Origin: Flavobacterium psychrophilum | GTDB lineage: Bacteria; Bacteroidota; Bacteroidia; Flavobacteriales; Flavobacteriaceae | NCBI GenBank assembly: GCA_943325515.2 | Contig: CALPPS020000002.1 | Coordinates: 6,680-70,679, forward strand | Direction of reading: 5' to 3' | Length of the DNA: 64,000 nt | Shown here: piece by piece, positions 44,092-53,298 of the stretch | Position numbering within the stretch: position 1 is the stretch's first letter | Layout: the number at the start of each line of letters is the position of its first letter | Translations under genes and position numbers: made by a program | Notes under the pieces: model-generated | What the model was told of the DNA's origin: nothing | What the model saw: only the letters and a program-made list of their open reading frames with translations | Database searches by the model: none

Positions 44092-44802
44092 ATGAAAAAA
44101 CTAATTATTGCCAGTACATCAACTCTTCATGGAGGAAATTATTTAGAGTACCTAATACCTACTTTGGAAATTCATTTCAAAGATTGTCATGAAATACTAT
44201 TCATACCCTATGCTCGTCCAGGAGGAATGTCACACGATGATTATACTGATACTGTTAGAAAAGCTTTTTCCAAAATAAACAAAACGGTAAAAGGGTTACA
44301 CGAATTTGAAAACACAGTTCATGCTCTTCAAAATGCAGAAGGGATTTTTACTGGTGGTGGAAATACATTTTTATTAGTATCGCAGTTATATCAAAATAAT
44401 GTAATGGAAACATTAGCAAAAGTAGTTGAAGACGGAACGCCTTATTTGGGCTCAAGCGCAGGAAGCAACATTACAGGATTAACGATGCAAACTACCAATG
44501 ATATGCCTATCATTTATCCTCCGAGTTTTAAAACTTTAGGATTAATTCCATTCAATTTAAATCCACATTATCTTGATGCTGATTTACAGAGTAATCATAT
44601 GGGCGAAACTCGTGAAACCAGGATAAAAGAGTTTCATGTTTTTAACAGCATACCTGTTTTAGGATTGCGTGAAGGAAGTTGGTTAGAAGTTTCAGGAGAA
44701 AAAATACTATTGAAAGGAAAATTAACCGCTAGATTATTTAGACAAAATCAAGACGCTGAAGAATTACAACCCGAAACAGATTTAGCATTTATAGGAAAAT
44801 AA
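44092..44802 (+). CDS. pepE: Dipeptidase E (peptidase family S51)
   Basis: 236-residue cytosolic serine peptidase that hydrolyses Asp-Xaa dipeptides in Salmonella. The nucleophile S122 lies in LGSSAGSN (GxSAG type). GIFTGGGNTFLL near 84-95 and the FNLNPHYLDAD segment with the catalytic-triad His complete the S51 pattern. The stop codon lies inside the 53-bp direct repeat (44795-44847) that also carries a tRNA-Gly fragment, so the 3' end of the gene is part of that duplication. Confidence 0.93.
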   Translation: MKKLIIASTSTLHGGNYLEYLIPTLEIHFKDCHEILFIPYARPGGMSHDDYTDTVRKAFSKINKTVKGLHEFENTVHALQNAEGIFTGGGNTFLLVSQLYQNNVMETLAKVVEDGTPYLGSSAGSNITGLTMQTTNDMPIIYPPSFKTLGLIPFNLNPHYLDADLQSNHMGETRETRIKEFHVFNSIPVLGLREGSWLEVSGEKILLKGKLTARLFRQNQDAEELQPETDLAFIGK

Positions 44803-44830
44803 AAAACCTCAAACTTTCGTTTGAGGTTTT
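44803..44830. terminator. Terminator hairpin, copy A (pepE end)
   Basis: Perfect 12-bp stem AAAACCTCAAAC (44803-44814) and GTTTGAGGTTTT (44819-44830), loop TTTC. It follows the pepE stop directly and ends in Ts, so it can terminate pepE and, on the minus strand, any read-through from tRNA-Gly. Confidence 0.85.
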
Positions 44831-44890
44831 GAGCGGAAGACGAGGCTTCCCGATAGTCTTCGGGATAAACTTCTCGCCTCTTGAAAATAA

Positions 44891-44918
44891 AAAACCTCAA
44901 ACTTTCGTTTGAGGTTTT
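44891..44918 (-). terminator. Terminator hairpin, copy B (tRNA-Gly end)
   Basis: The same 12-bp stem as copy A (44891-44902 and 44907-44918), located 1 nt beyond the tRNA 3' end on the minus strand, followed by Ts. Confidence 0.88.
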
Positions 44919-44919
44919 G

Positions 44920-44992
<73 letters not shown>

Positions 44993-45106
44993 ATTTTTGT
45001 GAGTGCAAATATATATAATAAGTTTCTTTTGATGCAAATTTTTTAAAAAAATTCAGCAAAAAAAATTAAATTTATATTTCAAACAGAACCATTAGGTTAT
45101 GAAAAT

Positions 45107-45814
45107 CTAAGAATATAATTTAGAGAGTATTTCTTGTTTTGCTGAAGGATGATAAAGAAACAAACAAGATTTATCTTTTATAGCTTTTATTATTTTTTCA
45201 TTAATCTCAATAGGAACAGCAGGGCAACCTTGACTTCTTCCTAATCTTTTGTTCTGCTTAATGAATGACTCTGAAACATAATCGGCACCGTGAATTACAA
45301 CCGCTCTTTTTCTAGCATTATCATTCAATCCTTTTTCTAAACCATCTAGCTTTAAAGACAAACCATGTTTGCCTTTATAAATTTCTCCAGTGGCATAAAA
45401 ACCAATACTACTTTTGAAAGACTCAGCTTGATTGGAAAATTTATTTGCATATTCTTCTCCTGTATTTCTGCCATGAGCCACTAACGTTTGAAATAAAACT
45501 ATATTTTTTTCCAAATCAATTACCCACATTCTTTTAACATTGGAAGACAAACTAAAATCTATAAGAGTCAAAATGTTTTTTTGAATTATTCCTTTTTGTT
45601 TCAAAGCATAGAAACCATCTAACGCCATAGTAAAACATTCGAATTTTGGCAATTCAAATGAATTTGCATTTAGTTGGTTATAAATGGAAACATTTTTGGA
45701 AACAGCTTTATTAACTATTTCCATATTCTTATTTGCGGAGATTGTTTTGTCGGGAAAACTATTGAAAGACATCAACAATAAGAAAAACAAAAATGATAGG
45801 GATTTATAATTCAT
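45107..45814 (-). CDS. Murein L,D-transpeptidase catalytic domain protein (YkuD_2 type)
   Basis: 235 residues after moving the start to ATG at 45814 (MNYKSLSF...), which gives a proper signal peptide (about 1-20). The catalytic region has VVIHGADYV and the nucleophile motif GRSQGCPAVP with its Cys, as in L,D-transpeptidases. The family probably acts on peptidoglycan in the periplasm, forming or editing L,D-cross-links; reaction not proven. A longer frame begins with TTG inside the -7 element and is rejected. It is divergent from the DUF5916 gene. Confidence 0.9.
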   Translation of the reverse strand: MNYKSLSFLFFLLLMSFNSFPDKTISANKNMEIVNKAVSKNVSIYNQLNANSFELPKFECFTMALDGFYALKQKGIIQKNILTLIDFSLSSNVKRMWVIDLEKNIVLFQTLVAHGRNTGEEYANKFSNQAESFKSSIGFYATGEIYKGKHGLSLKLDGLEKGLNDNARKRAVVIHGADYVSESFIKQNKRLGRSQGCPAVPIEINEKIIKAIKDKSCLFLYHPSAKQEILSKLYS

Positions 45815-45850
45815 TGAATAGTATAGGTTTAAAGTGAGACATGGGTTCTG

Positions 45851-45879
45851 CAAATATATACTATATACACAAAAAACAA
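45851..45879 (-). promoter_or_regulatory. Putative promoter of the L,D-transpeptidase gene
   Basis: On the minus strand: TTG at 45879-45877, an 18-nt spacer, TATATTTG at 45858-45851. It overlaps the longest possible reading frame and so fixes the start at 45814. Confidence 0.65.
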
Positions 45880-45944
45880 TTATTTTAATATAGTATTAAG
45901 TAAATTTTAATTCTTCAAAATCACATTACTTTTTTTGAATAGTC

Positions 45945-45975
45945 TTGTTATTAATCAGTCAAATACTTATTTTTG
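45945..45975 (+). promoter_or_regulatory. Putative promoter of the DUF5916 gene
   Basis: TTG at 45945-45947, a 20-nt spacer and TATTTTTG at 45968-45975, 21 nt before the ATG at 45996. The upstream TTG would be the first codon of the longest frame, so it is more likely the -33 element. Confidence 0.65.
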
Positions 45976-45995
45976 CAGCACTAACCTACAAATCT

Positions 45996-48431
45996 ATGAC
46001 TAAGTATTCGTACTTATTACTCTATGCTATTCTGCTAAATAGCAGCCTTTTTTTTGGTCAGAAAAAAACACTTCATACCCAACCCACATCTGAAAAAATA
46101 GTAATTGACGGAAAGTTCAATGAAAATGCATGGCAATCTGCGGAAATAGCTAGCGATTTTATTATGATAAATCCAGACAATGGCAAACCCATGCCTCAAG
46201 AAAGAAAAACCGAAGTAAAAATAGTATACAGCAATGAAGCTGTATATGTTGCCGCCACTCTTTATGATAATGAACCCAATAAAATACTAAAAGAATTAAC
46301 ATCAAGAGATAACTTTGCCACTGCAGATCACTTTGGGGTTTTCTTCAATGGATACAACGATGGCCAACAAGAATTTCGTTTTATTGTTAGTGCCGCTGGT
46401 GTACAACAAGATTGGATATACACCGAAGCCAATGGCGGAGACTTTTCTTGGGATGCTATTTGGGACAGTCATGTAGAATTAACAAAGTATGGATGGACTG
46501 TAGAAATGAGAATTCCTTATGCAGCTTTGCGCTTTTCTACCGAAAAAAAACAAACTTGGGGTTTAAATTTTTACCGTGAAATAAGAAGACTCCGACAACA
46601 ATATTCTTGGAACTTTATTGACAATAAAATCGTAAACGAAAGTACTCAATCCGGAATTTTAGAAGGAATAGAAAATGTAAATACCCCCACTCGCCTTTTC
46701 TTAATTCCCTACGCATCACAATATGTTTACGCTAATAAAACCAACAAAACCAATGGCGAATTTAAAGGCGGCCTTGATATAAAATACGGCATCAACGATG
46801 CGTTTACTTTAGACGCTATTTTGATACCCGATTTTGGTCAAGCCAAATTTGACAACATAGAACTAAACCTAAGTGCCTTTGAACAACAATTTAGCGAGAA
46901 TAGACCTTTTTTTACGGAGGGAACTGACTTATTTAATAAAGGCGAATTACTCTACACCCGAAGAATAGGTGAAACCCCAGATATAGAAATATCAGACAAT
47001 GAAAGCATAATAGATAAACCTGGAAATATTCGTTTAGTCAATGCCTTAAAAGTTTCAGGACGAACCAAAGGTGGCTTGGGCATTGGAGTCCTAAATGCTG
47101 TTTCTGAAAAAACCAGTGTGGTTATAAAAAACAATGACAACAATGAAAGCCGACTTGAAATACTTTCGCCTTTAACAAACTATAACGTATTTGTATTAGA
47201 CCAGCGATTTCGTAAAAACTCCTCCGTTACATTTGTAAACACCAATGTTACGCGCAATGGCTCTTTTAAAGATGCCAATGTATCAGCCTTAATTTTTGAT
47301 TTAAATACCATAAAAAACACCTATAATTTGAACGGAAGTTTCAAATACTGTTATAGTAATGAAACACCATCTATAGAAGATAAAAAAGGATTTACCTCTG
47401 AACTTTATTTAGCCAAATCTAGTGGAAAATACCGCTATGGATTGGGGGGAGAATACTATTCCAAAGACTATGATATCAATGATTTAGGAATTAATTTCCA
47501 AACTCATTACCATTCGCTTTATGGCAATGTTAGCTATAGAATATTAAATCCCAGCAAAACCTTCAATTCATTCCAAACAAATTTTAATTTTTATTCGGAG
47601 TTTGACAATACTACAGGGAAAATACAAGAAGGTCAAGTAAACATTAACCTCAACACTAATGATACCAAAAACGATTATTATGGTGGCGGATTTAATTTTA
47701 GACCGTTAAAAGTATATGACTTTTATGAGCCAAGATCAGGTGATGAGAGCAATTTTGTAGCTCTTCCCGAAAATTGCAATATGTGGTTTTATTATTCTTC
47801 TAATTACAACAAAAAATTTGCTTGGGACTTCAATCCTTCCTACACCTTTTTTAACGAAAAAAACAGAGTGAGTTATGGCTTTGGCTTAAGTCCAAGATAC
47901 CGGTTTGACGACCATTTTTCTTTAATTTATAATTTCAACTTCAACCGTCAAAACAACACTACTGGATGGGTAGATTTTGATAATAAAAATACTATTTTTG
48001 GTAGAAGAGATCGTATTACTTATGTTAATACACTACAAGGAAAATATTCGTTAAACAATAAAATGAATTTATCCCTTTCCATAAGACACTATTGGTCTTA
48101 TGTCAATAACCGCAATTTCTTGACCCTTCAAAATGACGGTAGCCTATTAGAAAATACCTCTTTCAACGAAAATAAAAATTACAACCTGAACCTTTGGAAT
48201 TTAGATTTATCCTATTCCTGGTGGTTTGCTCCAGGTAGTCAAGTATCTGTTTTATACCGAAATAATTCTTCTTTGTTCAGCAGAGAATTTAGCCGACAAT
48301 TTGAAAGTAATTTTAAAGATGTTGTTGACAATCAAAACTTAAATCATTTATTCTCAATTAGTGTTCGCTATTTTATAGATTATAACACCGTAAAAAATTC
48401 TAATCTTCATAAAATAGTAACCAACCCATAG
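45996..48431 (+). CDS. DUF5916 / CBM9-like outer-membrane protein
   Basis: 811 residues with a signal peptide (about 1-22, SSLFFGQ). The N-terminal part (about 35-230) is a carbohydrate-binding-family-9-like beta domain: KIVIDGKFNENAWQSAEIASDF, EVKIVYSNEAVYVAATLYD, DHFGVFFNGYNDGQQEFRF. The remainder is the DUF5916 region with many alternating aromatic strands (YLKY/RYGLG patterns), probably an outer-membrane barrel. Family function is unknown. The start at 45996 is chosen because the longer frame starts at the -33 element. Confidence 0.88.
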   Translation: MTKYSYLLLYAILLNSSLFFGQKKTLHTQPTSEKIVIDGKFNENAWQSAEIASDFIMINPDNGKPMPQERKTEVKIVYSNEAVYVAATLYDNEPNKILKELTSRDNFATADHFGVFFNGYNDGQQEFRFIVSAAGVQQDWIYTEANGGDFSWDAIWDSHVELTKYGWTVEMRIPYAALRFSTEKKQTWGLNFYREIRRLRQQYSWNFIDNKIVNESTQSGILEGIENVNTPTRLFLIPYASQYVYANKTNKTNGEFKGGLDIKYGINDAFTLDAILIPDFGQAKFDNIELNLSAFEQQFSENRPFFTEGTDLFNKGELLYTRRIGETPDIEISDNESIIDKPGNIRLVNALKVSGRTKGGLGIGVLNAVSEKTSVVIKNNDNNESRLEILSPLTNYNVFVLDQRFRKNSSVTFVNTNVTRNGSFKDANVSALIFDLNTIKNTYNLNGSFKYCYSNETPSIEDKKGFTSELYLAKSSGKYRYGLGGEYYSKDYDINDLGINFQTHYHSLYGNVSYRILNPSKTFNSFQTNFNFYSEFDNTTGKIQEGQVNINLNTNDTKNDYYGGGFNFRPLKVYDFYEPRSGDESNFVALPENCNMWFYYSSNYNKKFAWDFNPSYTFFNEKNRVSYGFGLSPRYRFDDHFSLIYNFNFNRQNNTTGWVDFDNKNTIFGRRDRITYVNTLQGKYSLNNKMNLSLSIRHYWSYVNNRNFLTLQNDGSLLENTSFNENKNYNLNLWNLDLSYSWWFAPGSQVSVLYRNNSSLFSREFSRQFESNFKDVVDNQNLNHLFSISVRYFIDYNTVKNSNLHKIVTNP

Positions 48432-48446
48432 GAGCGAATAAATTTA

Positions 48447-48473
48447 TTGAACTAAATTTAAGCCGTATCTTTG
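48447..48473 (+). promoter_or_regulatory. Putative gpmI promoter
   Basis: TTG at 48447-48449, a 16-nt spacer and TATCTTTG at 48466-48473, with ATG 17 nt after the -7 element. Confidence 0.6.
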
Positions 48474-48490
48474 TTTAAAATAAATGCCTA

Positions 48491-50017
48491 ATGAACAATA
48501 AAGTAATCCTTATGATACTAGACGGTTGGGGGAAATCTCCGGACCCAAAAGTTTCTGCTATTGACAATGCCAATGTTCCGTTTATCAATAGTTTGTATCA
48601 AAATTATCCAAGTGCACAATTAAGAACTGATGGACTCAACGTTGGGTTACCCGAAGGGCAAATGGGAAATTCCGAAGTAGGCCACATGAACCTTGGTGCG
48701 GGTAGAATAGTGTATCAAGATTTAGCCAAAATTAATTTGGCAGTCAAAAATAAAACCATGAACCAAGAAAAGCCATTGCTAGATGCTTTTCAATATGCAA
48801 AAGACAATAACAAAGCTGTTCATTTCCTTGGATTGATTTCTGATGGTGGGGTGCATTCGCATACGTCACATTTGCGTGGGTTGATTGATGCTTCTCAGGA
48901 TTTTGGTTTGCCAAAAGTTTTTGTACATGGCTTTACCGATGGTCGCGATGTGGACCCAAAATCAGGGAAAGGTTACATACAAGATTTAGAAAACTATATT
49001 CAAAATACTTCGGTTAAAATTGCCACTGTTATTGGTAGGTATTATGCCATGGACAGAGATAAACGCTGGGAACGCGTAAAGCTGGCGTATGATTTGGTAG
49101 TAAACGGAACTGGTAAACACACTACCAATTTGGTACAAAGCATAGCCGATAGTTATGCCGAAAATGTAACCGATGAATTCATCCAACCGCTAACGGCTGT
49201 TGATGCTACTAACACACCTATTGCCACTATTCAAAATGATGATGTGGTGATATTCTTCAACTTTAGAACCGATAGAGGTCGTGAGTTGACCGAAACCTTG
49301 TCGCAAAAAGATTTCCATGAATTCAACATGCACAAACTGAATTTGTACTATGTGACGATGACCAATTATGACGATACTTATCAAAACGTACACGTTATTT
49401 ATGACAAAGACAACATCACCGAAACGCTGGGCGAAGTATTAGAAAAACACAACAAAACTCAAATTCGCATAGCCGAAACCGAGAAATACCCACATGTTAC
49501 CTTCTTCTTTTCGGGTGGAAGAGAAATTCCATTTCGTGGCGAAAGCCGCATCTTGAGAAACTCGCCCAAAGTGGCTACCTATGATTTGCAACCCGAGATG
49601 AGCGCCTATGAACTAAAAGACGCTTTGATCCCAGAATTAAACAAAGGCGAGGTAGATTTTGTATGTCTCAATTTTGCCAATGGCGATATGGTGGGACATA
49701 CCGGCGTGATGGCAGCAGCCATTAAAGCTTGTGAAGCTGTTGATGTTTGTGTTTCCGAAGTAGTAACCGCCGCTTTGGCCAACGATTATACTACCATTAT
49801 CATTGCGGACCACGGGAATTGTGAAACGATGATAAACCCTGATGGTTCACCCAACACTGCACACACCACCAACCCGGTGCCTATTATTATGGTAGACAAA
49901 GACCCTGTCAGCCTGCATGATGGCGTTTTGGGCGACTTGGCTCCTACGATATTAGAACTGATGGGCATAGAAAAACCCGAAGTCATGACGGGTAATTCCT
50001 TGTTAGTACGCTTATAA
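48491..50017 (+). CDS. gpmI: 2,3-bisphosphoglycerate-independent phosphoglycerate mutase
   Basis: 508-residue Mn-dependent enzyme interconverting 3- and 2-phosphoglycerate in glycolysis. The N-terminal metal Asp is D11 in MILDGWG. The catalytic S61 is in GQMGNSEVGHMNLG. The substrate region VHGFTDGRDVDPKSG and the C-terminal metal motifs ADHGNCETM and TAHTTNPVP are complete. Base composition is slightly richer in GC than neighbouring genes, as often for highly expressed genes. It has its own promoter and a terminator-like hairpin. Confidence 0.97.
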   Translation: MNNKVILMILDGWGKSPDPKVSAIDNANVPFINSLYQNYPSAQLRTDGLNVGLPEGQMGNSEVGHMNLGAGRIVYQDLAKINLAVKNKTMNQEKPLLDAFQYAKDNNKAVHFLGLISDGGVHSHTSHLRGLIDASQDFGLPKVFVHGFTDGRDVDPKSGKGYIQDLENYIQNTSVKIATVIGRYYAMDRDKRWERVKLAYDLVVNGTGKHTTNLVQSIADSYAENVTDEFIQPLTAVDATNTPIATIQNDDVVIFFNFRTDRGRELTETLSQKDFHEFNMHKLNLYYVTMTNYDDTYQNVHVIYDKDNITETLGEVLEKHNKTQIRIAETEKYPHVTFFFSGGREIPFRGESRILRNSPKVATYDLQPEMSAYELKDALIPELNKGEVDFVCLNFANGDMVGHTGVMAAAIKACEAVDVCVSEVVTAALANDYTTIIIADHGNCETMINPDGSPNTAHTTNPVPIIMVDKDPVSLHDGVLGDLAPTILELMGIEKPEVMTGNSLLVRL

Positions 50018-50019
50018 AT

Positions 50020-50058
50020 AAACTACAACTTTTTATCGTTGTAGTTTGTGTGTTTTTA
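50020..50058 (+). terminator. Terminator after gpmI
   Basis: Arms 50020-50029 and 50038-50047 form a 10-bp stem (AAACTACAAC/GTTGTAGTTT) with an 8-nt loop. A T-rich stretch follows after GTGTG. Confidence 0.65.
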
Positions 50059-50188
50059 TTCACTTTGTGGGCACGGATTACAATTTCGCACTATCTATTA
50101 TAGATAAAAAAGTAATGATAAAACTCCTTTTGAGAAAATAAAAAAGGATTAAAAAAAGTTAAAATTTCATTTTTGATAGTAATACTAT

Positions 50189-50196
50189 TATATTTG
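50189..50196 (+). promoter_or_regulatory. Putative -7 element of the DUF2490-TetR-export operon
   Basis: TATATTTG is an exact match 26 nt before the TTG start at 50223. TTTG at 50172-50175 is only 13 nt upstream, so the -33 element is uncertain. This is where the TetR regulator would be expected to act. Confidence 0.5.
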
Positions 50197-50222
50197 CATA
50201 AAAATATATCATTATAACTATT

Positions 50223-50948
50223 TTGAAACTAAAACACTTACTCCTTTTACTCGCTTTTATAAGTAGTAGCCAACTTGTTTTTGGTCAAGAAAAAAAAGAG
50301 CTTGGTTCTTGGAACATCTTAAATGTTACCATGAAAGTAAATCCAAAATGGAATTTCTTTACAGAAGCACAGCTCAGAAGTTTAGCTTTTTATAGTGATT
50401 TCCATTATTATGAAATAAAAATTGGAGCCACCTATAAAATCAAACCAAATTTTTCGGTAACTGGTGGAATTGGCAATTACAACACCTATAGCGAAGGCGG
50501 AAATTTTTTAAAACCTATTCAAAATAAAGAAATCAGAACTTGGGCTCAAGTCAATTTAAAAAACCCATTTGACTATATCATTTTTGAACACCGCTACAGA
50601 GCAGAGCAACGATTTACAACGAATGGGTATAGAAATAGATTCAGATATCGTTTATCGGCAGTAGTTCCGTTGGAAGGAAAAAAAATAGAGCCCAAAACAT
50701 TTTATCTTTCGGCATGGAATGAACTATTTTTTACTGATAAGGAACCTTTTTTTGAGAGAAATCGCCTTTTCATTGGTGGCGGTTATGAGTTTTCAGAAAA
50801 CTTAGCCGTTCAAACAGGTTATATTCATCAGTTTGATTATAAAATTAATGACGAAACAGGTCGCGACTTTTTTAATGTAGCACTACTATATAATTTTAAT
50901 TTGAAACAAAAAGCGAAGCATGATTTTCATCCTTCGACAAATGATTAA
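50223..50948 (+). CDS. DUF2490 outer-membrane protein heading an export operon
   Basis: 241 residues with a signal peptide (about 1-21, LVFGQ). The strand pattern is typical of DUF2490: LGSWNILNVTMKVN, FFTEAQLRS, EIRTWAQVNLKNP, EHRYRAEQRF, RNRFRYRLS and RNRLFIGGGYEF. The start is TTG at 50223, since no in-frame ATG precedes it after the promoter and MKLKHLLLLLAF is a good signal start. The tetR gene follows after 3 nt, so it is the first gene of a five-gene operon with TetR, ABC, HlyD and TolC. Confidence 0.82.
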   Translation: MKLKHLLLLLAFISSSQLVFGQEKKELGSWNILNVTMKVNPKWNFFTEAQLRSLAFYSDFHYYEIKIGATYKIKPNFSVTGGIGNYNTYSEGGNFLKPIQNKEIRTWAQVNLKNPFDYIIFEHRYRAEQRFTTNGYRNRFRYRLSAVVPLEGKKIEPKTFYLSAWNELFFTDKEPFFERNRLFIGGGYEFSENLAVQTGYIHQFDYKINDETGRDFFNVALLYNFNLKQKAKHDFHPSTND

Positions 50949-50951
50949 AAA

Positions 50952-51632
50952 ATGACCATGAATAATTTATCTTTAAAAATACAAATCAATAATAACATCT
51001 TTGTTAAAGATCCAGAAACCTCAACGCTGGGTAGAAAAATTATACAAGAGAGTATTATCTTAATGAATGAAATTGGTTTTGAAAATTTTACCTTCAAAAA
51101 GCTAGGTGAACAAATAGGTTCTAACGAAAGTTCTATTTATCGTTATTTTGAAAGCAAACACAAACTATTGGTTTATCTATCTTCCTGGTATTGGAGTTGG
51201 ATTGAATATCGAATGGTTTTTGAAACCAATAACATAGACAACGCATTTGAAAAACTAAAAAAAGCAATAACTATAGTCACAGAAAAAATTGAGGATGATT
51301 CTAAAACAAAACATATCAATGAGGCCATTTTAAACCAAATTATTATAGCAGAATTTACCAAAACATTACTAACAAAAGAAGTTGATGAAGAAAATAGAGA
51401 AGGCTTCTTTTTAGTTTACAAAAGAGTAATCAATAGAATTATAACTATTATTGAGGAAGTGAATCCTGACTACATTTTTGCCAAAAGTTTAGCTTCTTCT
51501 ATTGTTGAAGGAGCATTGCATCAACATTTTTTGAAAGACCACTTGAAAACAATTACCAATTGTAACAACGATATATCTCCAACAGATTTTTATATAAATT
51601 TAGTTTCCCAAACTTTAAAATCACAACTATGA
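50952..51632 (+). CDS. TetR/AcrR-family transcriptional regulator
   Basis: 226 residues. The N-terminal helix-turn-helix lies at about 30-75: IIQESIILMNEIGFENFTFKKLGEQIGSNESSIYRYFESKHKLL. The C-terminal ligand domain is less conserved. The first ATG (50952) and the second at codon 3 (50958) are both possible. Its TGA overlaps the ABC gene start (ATGA). As the second gene of the operon it probably autoregulates the exporter in response to a small ligand. Confidence 0.9.
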   Translation: MTMNNLSLKIQINNNIFVKDPETSTLGRKIIQESIILMNEIGFENFTFKKLGEQIGSNESSIYRYFESKHKLLVYLSSWYWSWIEYRMVFETNNIDNAFEKLKKAITIVTEKIEDDSKTKHINEAILNQIIIAEFTKTLLTKEVDEENREGFFLVYKRVINRIITIIEEVNPDYIFAKSLASSIVEGALHQHFLKDHLKTITNCNNDISPTDFYINLVSQTLKSQL

Positions 51633-53296
51633 AATATACACCTTTACAACGTTTTATTAGCCTATTACGACTGGATAAAAAAGACATTTCGCAAGTATTC
51701 TTTTATGCCATTTTTGCTGGATTGGTAAGTTTGTCATTGCCATTAGGCATCCAAGCTATTATCAATTTAATTCAATCAGGGCGCGTGAGTGTTTCATGGG
51801 TTGTATTAGTAATTATTGTCATTATTGGAGTTGCCTTGGTTGGCATTTTATCCATTATGCAACTACGAATTACAGAGAATTTACAACAAAAAATATTTGT
51901 TCGTTCTTCTTTTGAATTTGGGTATCGATTGCCAAAAATTAAGTTTGAAGAATTATATAATCAATATCCACCAGAATTGGCCAATCGTTTTTTTGATACG
52001 ATTACTATTCAAAAAGGAGCTTCAAAATTATTGATTGATTTTTCATCAGCACTTCTTCAAATCGTCTTTGGAATTATTTTGCTTTCACTATATCATCCTT
52101 TCTTCATTTTCTTCGGACTGATACTGTTGTTTTTATTGTATATCATTTTTAAATTTTCGTATAATTCAGGGCTTTCTACCAGTATTAAAGAATCAAAATA
52201 CAAGTATAAAGTAGTAAGTTGGTTGCAAGAAATGGCAAGAAACAATTATAGTTTTAGAAAAAAAACCAACTTTGATTATGCATTAATCAAAAACAACTAT
52301 TTAGTTACTCAGTATTTAGAGTATAGAGAAAAGCACTTTAACATCATCAAAAGACAGTATTTACAATTGATTGTTTTTAAAGTAATCATTACCGCTGGAT
52401 TGCTATTCATTGGTGGGTATTTAGTACTGAATCAAAAAATGAATATCGGACAATTCGTTGCTGCTGAAATTATCATTTTATTGGTTATAAATTCAGTCGA
52501 GAAAATTGTGGTTGGTCTAGAAACGCTTTATGATGTTTTAACTGCAGTTGAAAAAATTGGACAAATTTCAGATTTAGAAATAGAACCTAATCAAACTACT
52601 ACCAATGAAATTTGTTATAACAACATTACTCTAGAAGCTGAAAACATTAAGTTCAAATTCCCAGAATCTAGGGATTATGTTTTAGACAATATCAATTTGA
52701 AAATTGAAAATTCAGAAAAAATATTCTTGGAAGGTGATAATGGTTCGGGAAAAACCACTTTGATAAGAATACTTTCTGGATTATTACAACCTACATCAGG
52801 CACGTTTTTTATCAACGATGATACTTACAGAAAAATTGATTTACAACAGTTTCGTTCTCAAATCGGAACCATAATTAATGGCGAAACACCTTTTGAAGGA
52901 ACTATTTTAGAAAACATAACTTTCAACAATCCTAGTATTTCTCAAGAGGATATCAAATGGGCTATAGAAAGCGTAAAATTAGGTTCATTTATAAAATCAC
53001 TACCCAAAGGATTGGATACCAAAATTTTTCCAGAAGGAAAACAACTTTCTTCATCCAATGCTCAAAAAATACTTTTGGCTAGAAGCATCATCAACAAACC
53101 TAAAATTCTTTTCTATGAAGATGCTTTAGACAGAATGGATGCTCATATTGCCAAAGAAATCATTGACTTTTTAACATCGGGTGAAAACAAATGGACTTTA
53201 ATTGTGTCCTCAAAAAATCCGTATTGGAAAGAAAAATGCACACGTAAAATCACTATGCAAGAAGGAAAAATAAGTAACGACACTAAAACTATTTAA
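51629..53296 (+). CDS. ABC transporter-like protein with degenerate ATPase motifs
   Basis: 555 residues: about six transmembrane helices (residues 25-300) in an exporter-type fold and a C-terminal nucleotide-binding domain. No C39 peptidase domain is present. Walker A GDNGSGKTT is intact (369-377). The signature is LSSSNAQ (473-479) instead of LSGGQ, Walker B reads FYED (E497-D498 in place of DE), and the H-loop position has Ser528. From memory similar sequences occur in other flavobacteria, suggesting a conserved variant rather than decay. With HlyD and TolC it resembles a type I secretion or export machine. Confidence 0.88.
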   Translation: MKYTPLQRFISLLRLDKKDISQVFFYAIFAGLVSLSLPLGIQAIINLIQSGRVSVSWVVLVIIVIIGVALVGILSIMQLRITENLQQKIFVRSSFEFGYRLPKIKFEELYNQYPPELANRFFDTITIQKGASKLLIDFSSALLQIVFGIILLSLYHPFFIFFGLILLFLLYIIFKFSYNSGLSTSIKESKYKYKVVSWLQEMARNNYSFRKKTNFDYALIKNNYLVTQYLEYREKHFNIIKRQYLQLIVFKVIITAGLLFIGGYLVLNQKMNIGQFVAAEIIILLVINSVEKIVVGLETLYDVLTAVEKIGQISDLEIEPNQTTTNEICYNNITLEAENIKFKFPESRDYVLDNINLKIENSEKIFLEGDNGSGKTTLIRILSGLLQPTSGTFFINDDTYRKIDLQQFRSQIGTIINGETPFEGTILENITFNNPSISQEDIKWAIESVKLGSFIKSLPKGLDTKIFPEGKQLSSSNAQKILLARSIINKPKILFYEDALDRMDAHIAKEIIDFLTSGENKWTLIVSSKNPYWKEKCTRKITMQEGKISNDTKTI

Positions 53297-53298
53297 TC

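Noticed and set aside
45815-45853. A longer L,D-transpeptidase frame starting at TTG
   Set aside because: The TTG is part of the TATATTTG -7 element, so it cannot be in the transcript.
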